Counted from the first letter of the stretch, positions 1 to 11,306 are shown. The stretch: DNA of 64,000 nt from Macrothele yani (GCA_039090855.1 CM077001.1:121663922-121727921); one strand, 5' to 3'. Program-made: numbers and translations. The notes: generated by a model not told the origin, from the sequence alone.

Positions 1-725
1 GGCGCGTATAAACATCTGCGATATGTTCATTAAACGTGAGGAAAACGATCCTTTTTTGAAGCGACTGATAACTGGTGACGAAAAGGTGGATTGTGTACAA
101 GAATGTGCTTCGCAAACGGTCTTGGTCCCAACGTGCTGCTTTGCCTCAAACGACATCCAAAGCAGACATTCATCAGCGGAAGGTTCTGGTCTCAGTGTGG
201 TGGAATTTGAAAGGTGTCGTGTTTTTCGAGCTCCTACCACGGAACCAAACAATCAATTGGAATGTATACTGTCGGCAACTGGACAGTTTGAACGAATCCA
301 TCATCCAGAAACGTCCAGATCTCGTTCATCGTAAAGGTGTTGCGTTCCATCACGACAACGCGAGACCACACACAAGTTTGATCACCCGCCAAAAATTATT
401 GGAGCTTGGGTGGGATGTGTCGCCACACCCAGCATACTCGCCTGACCTTGAGCCGTCAGACATCCTCTTGTTTCGCTCTCTTCAACAGTCCTTGCGTGGT
501 ATAACGTTCAATTCAGATGAGGCTGTAAATCAACACCTTTTACAGTTTTTCGCCACAAAAGACAGGTCCTTCTATGAACGAGGCATTCTGCAGCTCACTG
601 AAAGATGGCAAAAAGTTATCGAACAAAACAGGCCTTATATCATTGATTGATCTTTGTTCTTTCTATCATTAAATGGCCTTTGCAAAACATGGCTAAAATG
701 CGTCATGACTTTTCCGGCAACCCAA
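1..725 (+). mobile_element. mariner element, 3' part, cut by the window edge
   Basis: The 3' part of a mariner-family (Tc1/mariner superfamily) DNA transposon. The decayed transposase is followed by about 75 bp of 3' UTR. The right terminus (about 695-725) reads, on the opposite strand, TTGGGTTGCCGGAAAAGTC, which fits a mariner terminal inverted repeat. The expected flanking TA is not intact (TCGATA follows). The left half lies outside the window. Confidence 0.85.
2..650 (+). pseudogene. mariner transposase (DD34D), C-terminal two thirds, frameshifted
   Basis: Encodes the catalytic part of a mariner transposase, a nuclear cut-and-paste enzyme acting on its own TIRs. The first frame (to about base 85) runs through LLKR-like sequence to ITGDEK, containing the first catalytic Asp. 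A one-base insertion near 86-88 moves the reading to the frame starting at 75, which continues WIVYKNV to the stop at 648-650. The second Asp is in HHDNARPH. Counting 34 residues on gives the third Asp in PDLEPSD, so the D34D triad is readable apart from the frameshift. The start codon and helix-turn-helix half are off the window. Non-functional as it stands. Confidence 0.88.
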
Positions 726-1077
726 TCGATAACGATGATAGTTTTAGATGTGAGATAGTGCTCCTTAAGAGACATTTTATTCATTTCAAACAGGAAAAAC
801 TTCTTTCTACTGGCACGGTGGTTGAGAGTAAAGTAAGAACTAGGGAAAACAATTTATGCATTTTTTGGAATACATCCTGCACATTACACGGTCGTATTTG
901 AATAATACCTTATATGCCCACCTCCGAAATCATAGTGTACCCGCCAAGGCGCGTCACAGAGTGCACGTGACAAGGTCGACCACACAGAGATGTAAGCAGC
1001 CGGCCAGGACAGGTGAGCCATATTGCGTCACCTGAGCACAATGGGTTGAGGTAGTGGTTTGAAATACGCTCAAAAAG

Positions 1078-2036
1078 GAATGATCATCGGCTACCGCACC
1101 ATGGGTGAAAGCATCTCAGGAACACCAAACTTGTGGGCTGTTCGTGAGGTGCTGTAGTAAGGGTGCACCAAGAATGGACTGCTGGCACAACGAGTACCTC
1201 CCGACGTCATAACTATAGAACCCCAAAGACCATCGACCAAAGTGGAGAACGTCTCCGCCGTCGACTGGTAAAGGGCAATCGACGTGCAACAGTGCAGCAA
1301 TTGACCACGCAAATGAACGCCGAGGCACCGAGGTACGCTTCCGCGATAACAGTACAGCGAACTCTGTTACGCAGTAGAGCGAATCCTGTTCGACGCTGCG
1401 TCAAGGCATCCATGTTAACCCAGGTACATCGGCAACGACGCCTGCAGTTCGCATGGGACTACCGTCACTGGACAATGGAAGAGTGAAAAAGGATTGCCTT
1501 CTCCGACGAATTGAGGTTCCTACTCCACAGAAGTGACGGGTGGTGGCGGACACTGCGTCAGACACACGAGAACCAACACTCGTACATGCTTGTCGATCAA
1601 GTACAGGCTGGCGGTGACAGTGTGCATGTATGGGGGATGTTTTCTTGGTATGACCTGGGATCGCTTGGTACCACTAGATGGGTCCTTGAACGCCAATGGC
1701 TACATGTCCATCTTCGATGACCACATGCATCCCTATGTTGGACGTTTACTGTGCTAGTGATTGTGTCTACCAACAGGACAATACGCCCTTCCACGTCGCT
1801 AAGGGAGTGCGTGACTGATTTCAGGAATACGACAGTAATGTCTCCGTTCTCCCTTGTGTCCGGCGAAATCACCCGGCCTCAGTTTCATAGAGCAATTGTG
1901 GGACTATTTGGATCGACAGGTTCGACCTGCCGACCCACAACCACGTCGTCTCCGGGACCTCCGTGCTCTGCTGCAGTCTGAGTGGGCACGTGTGCCTCGG
2001 GCAAACTTCCAGGGCCCCATTGCGTCCATTGCCTAG
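1078..2036 (+). pseudogene. Tc1-like transposase relic
   Basis: Decayed Tc1-like transposase spread over at least three frames. Visible pieces in order: an N-terminal fragment with MIIGYRTMGESISGTPN near 1080; a DNA-binding middle with RATVQQLTTQMN near 1290; a catalytic block with AFSDELRF near 1500 (first Asp); a GGDSVHVWGMFSW block near 1615; QQDNTPFH near 1773 (second Asp); and SPGLSFIEQLWD near 1866 (third residue Glu). Stops lie at about 1158 and 1486 and frames change around 1750 and 1850. The order and spacing match a roughly 340-residue Tc1 protein. I could not locate TIRs. Confidence 0.75.
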
Positions 2037-2392
2037 CCGTGTCGCCGCTGTCATCTGGGCCAAGGATGGTTATTCTCATTATTAGGTAGTTGGTCATATT
2101 ATTCTGGCACGACTGTGTATGTGTCTGCAACAACGTGCATACTGTATCCTTTTCCGGTATCATTATTTTTTAAAACAAAAGCGTGGATCCAGAACACATG
2201 GAGAATAATAAAGAAACAACACTGAAACTGAAGTTCACACTCGCGGTTACTGTATAAAGAAACACAGCGGTCGAAACCAGGAGAACCGTCTAAAATCAAT
2301 CGCACTGCGGGGAAGTTGCGGCTGCTGTCGCTACACATCGATCTTTGACATCATTGGTTGCCATAGCAACCACCTTATTTAGGGAAGTCCAC
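2037..2392. other. stretch without recognisable gene
   Basis: Probable remaining 3' flank of the Tc1 relic followed by unassigned sequence. No ORF or terminal repeat that I can support. Confidence 0.5.
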
Positions 2393-2800
2393 GTTCCTAC
2401 GTCGGCGCTCTTCAAGGTTCCGGAGTGAAGCGATTTGGAACTGCGGCTCTTATCTCTTCACGCGCAGTTACAAAGTCGTCTGTTCATCAATTCATAGTGC
2501 CATTTGAAACGGTGTGCTAACACTTCTAGCTTGCTTTTAGAAACGAGAGAGCTTTCGTTTCAAAGCCACAGCATTTTGCAGAAATCATTCTTGTAGGTTC
2601 CTACGTCGGCGCTCTTCACTGTACCGGAGTGAAGAGATTTGTAACTGCGGCTCTTATCTCTTCACGCGCAGTTACAAAGTCGTCTGTTCAACAATTCGTA
2701 GTCCCATTTGAAACGGCGTGCTCACGCATCTAGCTTGCTTTTAGAAACAGGAGAGCATTCGTTTCAAAGCTACAGCATTTTCCAGAAATCATTCTTGTAA
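2393..2800. repeat. tandem duplication, two 204-bp units
   Basis: Units 2393-2596 and 2597-2800 align end to end. Both begin GTTCCTACGTCGGCGCTC and end AAATCATTCTTGTA. They differ by scattered substitutions and small indels, so the duplication is not very recent. Each unit contains short internal complementarity (GAGTGAAG.GATTTG and CTCTTCACGCGCAGTTAC). No coding content. Confidence 0.85.
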
Positions 2801-3139
2801 ACAAAACAGTGAGCAAGTTTTTAAATCCGCTAAATCATTCGAAGTATTTTTTTTTAATAAATTTTAGGTGAAGTGGCACTTCACTCACTTCACCCGACGA
2901 GCAGCCACTGCTTGAGAACTTTGAAACGGAAAAAGGAAAAAGTCTGATGGAACAAGTGTAAACAAAAAGAGTATGCAAATCAGGACAAGTAAATCCGTGA
3001 CCTTCCCCATACACTATCGTGAATAAAGAGCACCACTGCAGAAGAGCGAATTCTCATTTAATGAGCATTCTTCTCATTATCAGGGAAAAGATATAACCAA
3101 AAATCTCGAACTGCTAAATTTCCTTACAAGCGAAAACCT

Positions 3140-3430
3140 GACGAATCCAAGCGACAGAGCGCTGAAAGAAATCCGCTGAACAGCCCTGCAACATGGGAGA
3201 CGGACCCTCAATGATTGAAAGAGGGTAATGTGGCTTGACGAAAAGTGTTTTCAACTGCACAATTCCGATAGGAAAGTGCCGATTTGAAAACAACCGCCAT
3301 CTTGCATGATCACTACTCTCCAGGCTGGTGGAGGAAATGCAGTGGCGTGGGAAATGTCTTTATGACAGACGTTAATTCAAGTGGGCACATGACTGAATGT
3401 CCAAGCGTATTGAACTATTGTGGCTGATTA
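3140..3430 (+). pseudogene. Tc1-like transposase fragment, heavily decayed
   Basis: A short stretch translates as TLND, a stop, then KRVMWLDEKCFQLHNSDRK near 3208-3280, and TLQAGGGNAVAWEMS near 3318-3365. This is the catalytic block plus the GGG-motif block of a Tc1-like transposase. The first catalytic Asp is in LDEKCF. At least one stop lies inside. No second or third catalytic segment survives. Confidence 0.6.
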
Positions 3431-3653
3431 AGATAAAACAGGGCCGTAGCTACAAGGAAGGCAGGCAGGGCGGTTGCGAAAAAAAGTAATACGCTTCAGT
3501 ATTTTCTTTTTTAAGACCTTAGTTAGCCGTACACAGTATTCTGCGCAGCTACACAGGGTACAGAGTTCCCTATACTGTGAGGTGTGAATCCCGCATATGC
3601 AGAAAAGGCATTGTCTGAATAGCAGATGGAAGCATGTAAAACAGTATGCGGAT

Positions 3654-3879
3654 GCCGCCCCAGTGGCTCAGTGGTCTAAGCGATGGCTTCTGATCATTCG
3701 TCCGGAAGGGATCCGGGTTCGAATCCCGGGAAGGAATGGAAATTGTGTTTGTCTTACGGCACTGGCTCTCTCTCTTCCCTGGAACCAGTGGCCATAAATT
3801 AGGGACGGGCGACGGCTTATAGCCCATTGAGTTGCTCTTGGTGGGCGTTAAACCTTCAATACAATCCAAAAAATTCAAC
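3654..3879 (+). mobile_element. SINE-A (tRNA-headed), full length
   Basis: tRNA-derived SINE. The head holds a pol III A-box-like TGGCTCAGTGGTCTAAG and a B-box GGGTTCGAATCCC. The body has ACGGCACTGGCTCTC, TAAATTAGGGACGGGCGAC and TTGCTCTTGGTGGGCGTTAAAC, with an A-rich tail. ATGCGGAT flanks both sides (3646-3653 and 3880-3887), consistent with a target-site duplication. It is one of eight family copies in the window. No protein; transposition depends on a LINE. Confidence 0.85.
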
Positions 3880-5004
3880 ATGCGGATATGCCTGACCTCC
3901 GTGGCCTTTCTGAACACGCCGCAGAGGTGAACAGCTAATTAGTCGTTTGTCATCTGGAATGACCTTGAACGGAATTTTTCCAAGCCCTACCTTTAAAGAT
4001 CTTCCCATCGATCGTTACGTTCACTATTCGTTCTGTGCTGGTGTGTTTGCATTCTACATTTCTGCATAAGCTGTGCTATCGGTTTTTACATAGCTTTTAT
4101 CTTTTACTTAATATTTACAACCGCTGGCTCTGGCATCTAGTTTTACATCTTTAGCAAAATTACGTCATAAACCAGATGAACGACTTTTGAAGGATTATTA
4201 TATTTTCCCATAACGGAGATGTGAGAAAGTAAAAACCGCGTATTATTTGAATGGAAGTGGGAAACTTTAGAACGGAAAGCTTGCTCCAGCCCTGAAATCA
4301 ACCAATAGTAGTAATTCTCTACCTCCGTCGTTGTGGGTTTCCCCAGCCGAAAAATGCACTATGTCCACACTATCTCGAAGCGGTTTGAGCAACGTGATGG
4401 AGACTTCCCCGGTAGCACATTACATTGATTCGACGTCGAATTTTTGATAAATTTTTGGTCGATATGAAACGTCGAATATAGATATCCATGTCCACTTTTG
4501 TTACGTCTTTTTGACGTCGAATTTTAAACCTATTAAGTCGATATCAAGTCAACAGTAGACGAAGATTCGACCTTTCGAGAGGAACATAAACATCGTTGCT
4601 ACATAGTATAGACGCCGATTCTACGTAGATATTACGCAGTTTAGCCATCAATTCTAGTACTGTTGTAAAGTCGAATCTATATTTACTCTGCAATTTAAAT
4701 GTTGAAACATGAAATTCTAAACTTTTAATCGTGACATTAAACATAGAATGTATTCGTATTTATAGTACAATTCTACGATGCTGTCTACGATTAAAAGATC
4801 ATATATATTTTTTATTGTTTCAACATCCAGGTCTCTTCGAACGCATTCGAAAAGACCAAAATTCTCAAAAATTTCGCAGAATTGTTGGTGATCTGTCAGC
4901 ATCGCGCTAGGCCTATTCCTAATTGGAATAGGCGTACGTACAAATTATATATCTTAAAAAGTAATTCTACTTAAGGTGGACGTCTAATGATTTTGCTTCC
5001 TATA

Positions 5005-7350
5005 CAGAAACCAGCGTGGAAATACTCTCGTTGAGTTTGCAGAGGCAGAAGGATTTTTCATCTTGAATTCCTTTTTCAAGAAAAAGCCACACAGGAAATG
5101 GACATGGAGACATCCAATTGGGACGACAAGTGAAATTGATTTTATTATGTGTAACAAAAAATTCGTCATCGAAGACTGCAGTGTGCTGAACAAGTTCAAC
5201 ACAGGTAGTGACCATAGATTGGTGAGATGTAAGATGCACCTCAACACTAAACTGGAACGTGGCAAGCTCATAAGACAAACAAAATGTATTGACATAACCA
5301 ACCTTAAAAAACACCATAATACTTTCAAGTTGGAACTGAAGAACAGATTCTCTGCTTTAGAAGGCCTAACATCGGAAGAAGTGGATATTTCGGAAGTTAA
5401 CAGAAAAGTAACCAAAGCTCTTATGGAAACAGCAACAAAATTAGCTGGGTCTAAGAACAAGTTGCATGTAAACAAATTATCAGGAAAAACCAAAATGTTG
5501 ATGCAAAAAAGAAGAGAGATAAGGACAACTAAAGAAGATGTGACTTCCAAAGTGGAATATATAGAGCTATGCAAGACAGCACGAAAAAGTATCACTGAAG
5601 ACGTAAGGAAATTCAACTGTGAGCTAGTGAGGAAAGCAATTGAAAACAACCAAAGCCTAAAGATAGCAAAGGGACATCTCAGTAAGGGAAGAAAACAGAT
5701 TATGGCTCTGAGAAAAGAAGATGGTTCTATAACAAGAAATAGAGGCGAAATTTTGACAAGAGTGAAAGATTTCTACTCCAAATTATATGAAAGGGATGAT
5801 ACATGTACTCCAGACATCATGAAAGGTACCAGAGTTCTTCCAGTCCTCCCAGCAGAAGTTGCTCATGCAATCAAGAACATGAAGCGGGGAAAGCTCCCGG
5901 AGAAGATGGAATTACTATAGACATCATACAAGAAGCAAGTGGAGAAATTGAAACAGTACTCGCCCAAATTTTCACTCGATGCCTTAATGAAGGGAAGATT
6001 CCTGAGGATTGGAACAATGCTACAATGATCCTGCTACATAAAAAAGGTGACATTGAGGATCTCAGGAACTACAGACCTATCAGCCTCCTATCAGTGGTTT
6101 ATAAAATCTTCACTAAAGTTCTTTCACACCGCTTGAAGGTAACACTGGACATGGCTCAACCGAGAGAACAAGCTGGATTCAGGAGTGGCTACAGCACAAT
6201 AGATCATATCCACGTACTGAGAGAACTAATTGAAAGAGCGAGGGAATATGAACTTCCATTGTGCATGGCTTTTATCGATTATGAAAAAGCCTTTGATTCG
6301 GTGAAACCATCAGCAGTTACCACGGCTCTGAAATCCTGCGGTATTGAAGATGCATACATTAATATTATTAATAACATCTATGAAAATGCAAGTGCAAAGA
6401 TTCGGCTGTTTGAAAATACAACACACATAAAAATTGGAAAGGGAGTGAGACAAGGTGACACCATATCTCCGAAGCTCTTTAATGCCACATTGGAAAATGT
6501 CTTTCAATCACTGAACTGGGAAAACAAAGGGATAAAGATTAATGGAGATTATCTAACCCACCTTCGTTTTGCTGATGACGTTGTCATTTTTGCAACTACC
6601 CCATCAGAGCTGCAGAGTATGATCCAGGAACTTGCTGACAAGAGTAAAGAAGTGGGATTAAAAATGAACTTTCAGAAGACAAAAGTGATGTTCAATGCTT
6701 TTACAAGAAATGAAGATTTATCGATTGATGGAGAAAAACTGGAGATAACAGATACGTATGTTTATCTTGGACAGCAGATATCAAGTGAGGGTCACATTGA
6801 TGAAGAAATTAATCGGCGTACAAAACTTGCCTGGAGAGCTTTTGGAAGAAACAGCATAATTTTCAAGAGCAATATGCCATTATGTCTTAAAAGAAAAGTG
6901 TTTGATCAATGCATCCTTCCAGTGCTTACGTATGGTGCAGAGACGTGGACCTTAACTAAAAGAGACATACAAAGGCTGCAGACAACTCAAAGATGCATGG
7001 AGAGGTGCATGCTTGGTATAACCAGGAGAGATAAGAAGAGGAACTCGTGGATCCGAAAAATGACGAGAGTGGAGGACATCATGATCAGAGTTAAATCCCT
7101 GAAATGGCAATGGGCTGGACATACTGCCAGAAGGACAGACCATAGATGGACAGCCGAAATTTTAGATTGGATTCCAAGGGACAGGAAAAGACCCAGAAAA
7201 AGACCACATGGGAGATGGGTGGATGAAATTCGTAAATATGCGGGAGTGACATGGAGGAGACTGGCACAAGACAGACCGTTGTGGAGGAAACTTGGGGAGA
7301 CCTTCGTCCAGCAGTGGATTGATAATGGTTGACAATGATGATGATGATGA
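5005..7350 (+). mobile_element. RTE-type LINE, copy 1, 5'-truncated
   Basis: Inserted in the left arm of the TTAA MITE. The uninterrupted right arm shows the pre-insertion site, so the junctions can be placed after TATA (5004) and before CTTCCAATGG (7351). The 5' end falls in the endonuclease region. The 3' end is the family's (GAT)n tail directly after the stop, a feature of RTE elements. No clear target duplication. Confidence 0.85.
5009..7332 (+). pseudogene. RTE endonuclease (C-terminal part) and reverse transcriptase, frameshifted
   Basis: Encodes the end of the APE-type endonuclease (GNTLVEFAEAEGFF, then TGSDHRLVRC), a charged linker, and a complete RT. RT motifs in order: NYRPISLLSVVYKI, QAGFRSGYSTID, AFIDYEKAFDSV (catalytic Asp), GVRQGDTISPKLFN, LRFADDVVIFA (catalytic Asp pair), YLGQQIS. 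A C-terminal region with LTYGAETWTLTKRD ends QQWIDNG. Reading starts in the frame open at 5063. A one-base deletion near 5886-5892 (compare the same run at 21740 and 52700) shifts it to the frame that runs to 7332. Copy 1 also lacks six in-frame bases near 5830. Inactive. Confidence 0.9.
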
Positions 7351-8188
7351 CTTCCAATGGAAAAACTTCTGTACACATTTTCTTCACAATTATTGCGTTC
7401 CCAAGGATGAAAATTTGAACATCGATTAAAATAACTTCACATTATAACTTGGAATACTTAATATTTTCTGAAACATAACCACAATTATATTAAAAATCAA
7501 TAACTTTTCCTTTGGTGGTGTTGAGACCAGAAAAAAGATGGCGCGACCTGTACATTGATGACGTCAGTAGACAAACAAATGTTGGATTGCTTAATTATGG
7601 TTATGTTTTAGAAAATATTAGGTATCCCAAGTTATAATATGAAATTATTTTAATCGATGTTCAAATTTTCATCCTTGAAAACCCATTAATTGTGAAGAAA
7701 ATGTGTACAGAAGTTTGCCCATTGGAAGTATAAGAAGCAAAATCACTAGACGTCCACCTTAAAAGGAACGAGTCTCAACTTCTTACATACATACTTAACA
7801 AAAAAAAAACACAACTTTTAACTTACCGGCGAAAAGGGAGACAGGTAAGAATCTCGTCTTACAACAGAAATGATACAACCGACCAACACTCCAGCACCCA
7901 AAAAGTTTGTTTGGCGTAATGGTTGCAAAGGCGCATGCACGCGATGCCTACAGATCGCATAAAAAAATAGATTATTTGACCTAATGGAACTAAATGGATA
8001 AACTGCGTAAAATCGACTGCATGTATACTGAAATTCAATGTAATGATTTTTTTTGACGTTCCGTCTCATCGATTTTACGTCGAAAACTATGTCTCGACGT
8101 AATATCGACCTCGTAACGAAAAATCGACGTTGATTCGACATCACTGTGCTAGCAGGGCTTTTCCTTTTTCAATGGCTACTTCAGTCTC

Positions 8189-8419
8189 TTTTTTTTTTTT
8201 TTTTTTTTTTTGATTGGAGGTTTAACGACCACCGTGAGCAACTCAATGGGCTATAAGCAGTCGCCCGTCCCTAATTTAGGGTCACTGGTTCCAGGGAAGG
8301 GAGAGAGCCAGTGCCATAAGACAAACACAACATCCATGCCTCACCGGGATTCGAACCCGGACCCCTTCGGACGAATGATCAGAGGCCAACGCCTTAGACC
8401 ACTGCGCCACCGGGGCGGC
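8189..8419 (-). mobile_element. SINE-A, full length, 11-bp target duplication
   Basis: Reverse-oriented SINE-A. Poly-T at 8189-8211 is its poly(A) tail and the tRNA-like head lies at the right end. The B-box reads GGGATTCGAACCC on the plus strand near 8345. The direct repeat ACTTCAGTCTC occurs exactly at 8178-8188 and 8420-8430. Perfect TSD and long homopolymer tail suggest a young insertion. Confidence 0.93.
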
Positions 8420-8865
8420 ACTTCAGTCTCCCCAGACCTCAGTTCCAGGTAGCATGTGTGGGATGAAGTAGAGTGGGGGGCACTGATGACTGGATCCACA
8501 GCTATAAAATCTGAGTGAATTCGAAACAACCGTTAGACATGAGTGAAGGGAAAACACAAAAACCGAAAACCACCGAATTCCGAAACTTTTTTCGAGCGCC
8601 AACAGTATGTCACGAATAGAAATTTCCAGAAAAATGTTACGGAGATTTAATACAAGAATTTTTAGGCAAAAATATTAAATCTCATTCCCAACTTTTATTT
8701 CGCTTTCGTGCTCCATTTCCTTTGTTTTCACGATGTGTGAGAAACTTTTAGCTTCGTCACCCCGGTCAAGAATTATCAGGAAATACGGTTTGTTTAGAGA
8801 TGCCAGGTTGTCGCATCTTAAAAGTCTAAGTTTTGTATTTCGTAGCGGCATTTAGTATTATATAA

Positions 8866-9385
8866 TGTACAAGTTTGTCCGCGCCGGGTATCGAATTCGG
8901 GTCCCCTCACTCCGGAGTAAGTCGCTCTCCCAACTGCAGACATGTGCTCTCACTGCTATCTGCCTTTATCTCATGTGCGTCCTGCGGGGCAAGCACGTCA
9001 CGTCTTCCCCGAAAGAGTGCCGGGGACATGGCCCACGGGTCAGCCGCTACCATGTGTCGCTGTAGGCAGTCATCCCATGAAGAAAATGCATTTGAGAAAT
9101 CCCAGACAATTTGGTGTGTGGAACGTAACATCACACTGATTTATTTTTTCGAAGCACTGAAGAAGGGATTCTTATTTTTCCTGTCTCGCCGTGTGGAAAG
9201 AACATCACATCATTGCGAGAAACTTAACAGTCGGGTCCTTGTTGGGGCGCCAATGTGAAAACACAAGTTTGTCCGTGTCCCCTTACTCCGGAGTATGTCG
9301 CTCTCCCAACTGAGCTACGTGGACAGAATGCCACGCTGCAGATTTGTCGTCTTGACACATGTTTTCACCCCTGTAGTACGTCACA
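8866..9385 (-). mobile_element. miniature LTR element (TRIM-like), two different LTR types
   Basis: In minus orientation: 5' LTR 9254-9385 (starts TGTGACGTAC, ends TTTTCACA), primer-site-like TTGGCGCCCCAACAAGG directly inside it (9253 downward), a 251-bp non-coding interior, a purine-rich stretch (GGGGAAGA), then a 3' LTR at about 8866-9002. Both LTRs hold a tRNA-like module centred on CTCCGGAG. The upstream parts of the two LTRs are unrelated: the 9254 copy has the GACGACAAATCTGCAG type and the 8866 copy the ATAAAGGCAGATAGC type. The interior is homologous to that at 40680-40941. No matching TSD (ATAA against ATTG), which fits recombination between copies. No ORF of substance. Confidence 0.75.
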
Positions 9386-9974
9386 ATTGTCAAATGCAAT
9401 TTGCACCATTCGGCTCTATAGGCTTCGACAGTTCAGAGCTTTGGGACTTTTGTCTTGGAACGCGGCTCTTTTAATCCATGGGACAGGAGTATCGCTGTGT
9501 GTGTTAGAAAAGGTGGAGATTGAAAAAGGACAGTCAACCAGGGGCGGATTTATGGGGTCGCGCAAGTCGCAATCGCAAATGGACCCCGCATCCCGGTGGG
9601 CCCCCGATTCACTGTAAAAAGAGAAGTAAAGCAAGGAGGAAACAAGGAAAAGGAAAAATGAGGAGAAAAGTTATGTTGATGAATATAATATTTTGTGGAT
9701 TCATAGAAAAGTAGTCGTGGTTCAAACTTTATATAGTGCTTGTCGTCTGTTCTCTACTTAAGAAATGCAAAGTTTGCTATCCTGCTTGAGAAGCGGGTAA
9801 AATTTTGCTAACTGTAGAGTAATTTCATTTGTTCGTGGTGGCAACACTGACCACTGCTACATGACCTCAGATACAATATTGCGTCAGTCTCTGACGCTCT
9901 GTTCTGTTGTAGCGATGGGCAAACCAATTCTTCCGATTCGATTCAACTCACTAAAACAAAGTCTTTTGTTGATA

Positions 9975-10714
9975 TTTTCAGATAAAGATTTCCGCAGGGA
10001 ATGATTCTCGCGAATCAGTTCCGAGTCGGATCCACTCTTGTAGTTCGTTGACTCTTTCTGGGGACGATTTCTTCAGGGAATGACTTACGCGAATAGGTTT
10101 ATAGTCGGATCCATGTTGTTCTCTGTTGACCCTTCCGGTGAACGATTTCCGCAGGGAATGACTCTCGCGTATCGGATTCATTTGTATAGTTCGTTGCCAC
10201 TTCCGGTGAACAATTTTTTTTTCAAGGAATGACTCACGAATCGCTTCAAATTGGGTCCATTTGTGTCGTTCGTTGACACTTCCGGTGAACAATTTCTTCA
10301 GGGAATGACTCGCGAATCGGTTCAGAGTCGGATCCATTTGTGTCCAGTTTGAAAATTGCTCACTCTTCCGGTGGACAGTTTCTTCCAGGAATGACTCTCA
10401 CGAATAGGTTCGGAATCGGATCCATTTGTGTCCAATTTGAAAATTGTTCGCTCTTCCGTTGGATAGTTTCTTTCGGGAATGACTCTCACGAATAGGTTCA
10501 GAGTCGGATCCATTTGTGTCATTCGTTGACTATTATAGTGGACGATTTCTTCGCGAATCGGTTAAAAGATTCTTCGCAAATCGGTTAATAAGATTCTTCG
10601 TGAATCGATTAAAAGATTCTTCGCAAATTGGTTAATATGATACTTCGCGAATCGATTAATAAGATTCTTCGCGAATCGGTTAATCCGTTCGTGTCATTTG
10701 ATGAAACTTCCGGT
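9975..10714. repeat. minisatellite, ~80-bp units passing into 24-bp units
   Basis: Repeated blocks carry GGAATGACTC, CGCGAAT, GAGTCGGATCCA, GTTCGTTGACTCTTCC and GGTGAACGATTT at about 80-bp spacing, roughly seven times. From about 10545 the array changes to about six shorter units of GATTCTTCGCGAATCGGTTA. The same sequence resumes at 11307-11400 beyond an inserted hAT-type element, so the array originally continued. Open frames on the minus strand here reflect the repeat and are not genes. Confidence 0.85.
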
Positions 10715-11306
10715 CAGGGCCTGATTTACGGGAGGGTATTCGGGGCACGTGCCCAGGGTCCCCCAAAATATAGTTATATATTACTTGCTTTGCATCAAAC
10801 TGATTCGCAATGTTCATCTACTGAAAAAAGTTAAGATGATAATTTCAGAACTGAATGTTGAAACACATGGAGCCGCCCCGGTGGCGCAGTGGTCTAAGGC
10901 GTTGGCCTCTGATCATTCGTCCGAAGGGGTCCGGGTTCGAATCCCGGTGAGGCATGGATGTTGTGTTTGTCTTACGGCACTGGCTCTCTCCCTTCCCTGG
11001 AATCAGTGACCCTAAATTAGGGACGAGCGACTGCTTATAGCCCATTGAGTTGCTCACGGTGGTCGTTAAACCTCCAACCAAGAAGAACAAGAAGAAGAAA
11101 CACATGGAAATGACAATTATAATTTCCACAAATAAATAGAACACCATATTGTTTGCAACTTAGTGTTCTAATCTGCCAATAATATTTATGTAACTGGTCC
11201 CAGCATAAGGACGTAGGATGCAACCAAACACTGTCGCTTTTTAACTCAAAGAGGGCCCCCTGAAAGCCTCTTGCCCACGGCCCCAAACTGTCTAAGTCAG
11301 TCCCTG
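10715..11306. mobile_element. hAT-type non-autonomous element with 8-bp TSD
   Basis: The left end CAGGGCCTGATTTA and the reverse of the right end CAGGGACTGACTTA form terminal inverted repeats. CTTCCGGT is directly repeated at 10707-10714 and 11307-11314, the 8-bp TSD typical of hAT. No transposase is present. A SINE-A (10872-11096) sits inside. The element interrupts the minisatellite. Confidence 0.88.
10872..11096 (+). mobile_element. SINE-A, full length, 12-bp target duplication
   Basis: tRNA-like head GCCGCCCCGGTGGCGCAG, B-box GGGTTCGAATCCC, family body and an A-rich tail containing AAGAAGAACAAGAAG. GAAACACATGGA is repeated exactly at 10860-10871 and 11097-11108. It is nested in the hAT-type element and so is younger than it. 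Confidence 0.93.

Larger units (their letters stand above)
4971..7762. mobile_element. TTAA-flanked MITE, split by an RTE insertion
   Basis: Begins TTAAGGTGGACGTCTA at 4971; the right end at 7745-7762 is its reverse complement, ending in TTAA. The arms continue inward: 7351-7500 is the continuation of the left arm, and 7590-7758 is its inverted copy. Without the 2346-bp RTE insertion the element is about 446 bp, nearly all palindromic. TTAA target use is typical of piggyBac-type elements, but the termini do not prove that assignment. No ORF of its own. Confidence 0.75.
4408..8156. mobile_element. outer inverted-repeat DNA element (probable)
   Basis: The left end reads CCCGGTAGCACA followed by a CGTCGAATTTTT-rich region. 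The right end, read in reverse, is CCTGCTAGCACA followed by GTCGAATCAACGTCGATTTTT. The two ends match imperfectly and lie just outside the TTAA MITE/RTE nest, with similar Cg-dinucleotide-rich subterminal blocks (GACGTCGA, CGACGT). I see no transposase and no clear target duplication, so this is a non-autonomous candidate. Confidence 0.4.

Noticed and set aside
3440..3480. CAGGGCCGTAGCTACAAGG as a hAT- or Chapaev-type terminus
   Set aside because: No partner end or TSD found nearby.
8866..8940. tRNA-like sequences with clear A and B boxes as possible functional host tRNA genes
   Set aside because: They recur inside LTRs, lack a normal 7-nt anticodon loop (TCCGGA palindrome instead), and some lack the T-arm. 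They belong to mobile elements.
9541..9620. CAGGGGCGGATTTATGGGG as the end of another hAT-type element
   Set aside because: Resembles other hAT-type ends here, but the opposite end and TSD could not be located.
9978..10522. Minus-strand frames of 119 and 66 codons with repeated sequence
   Set aside because: Encoded by the about 80-bp minisatellite, which is broken by a transposon and varies in unit length.
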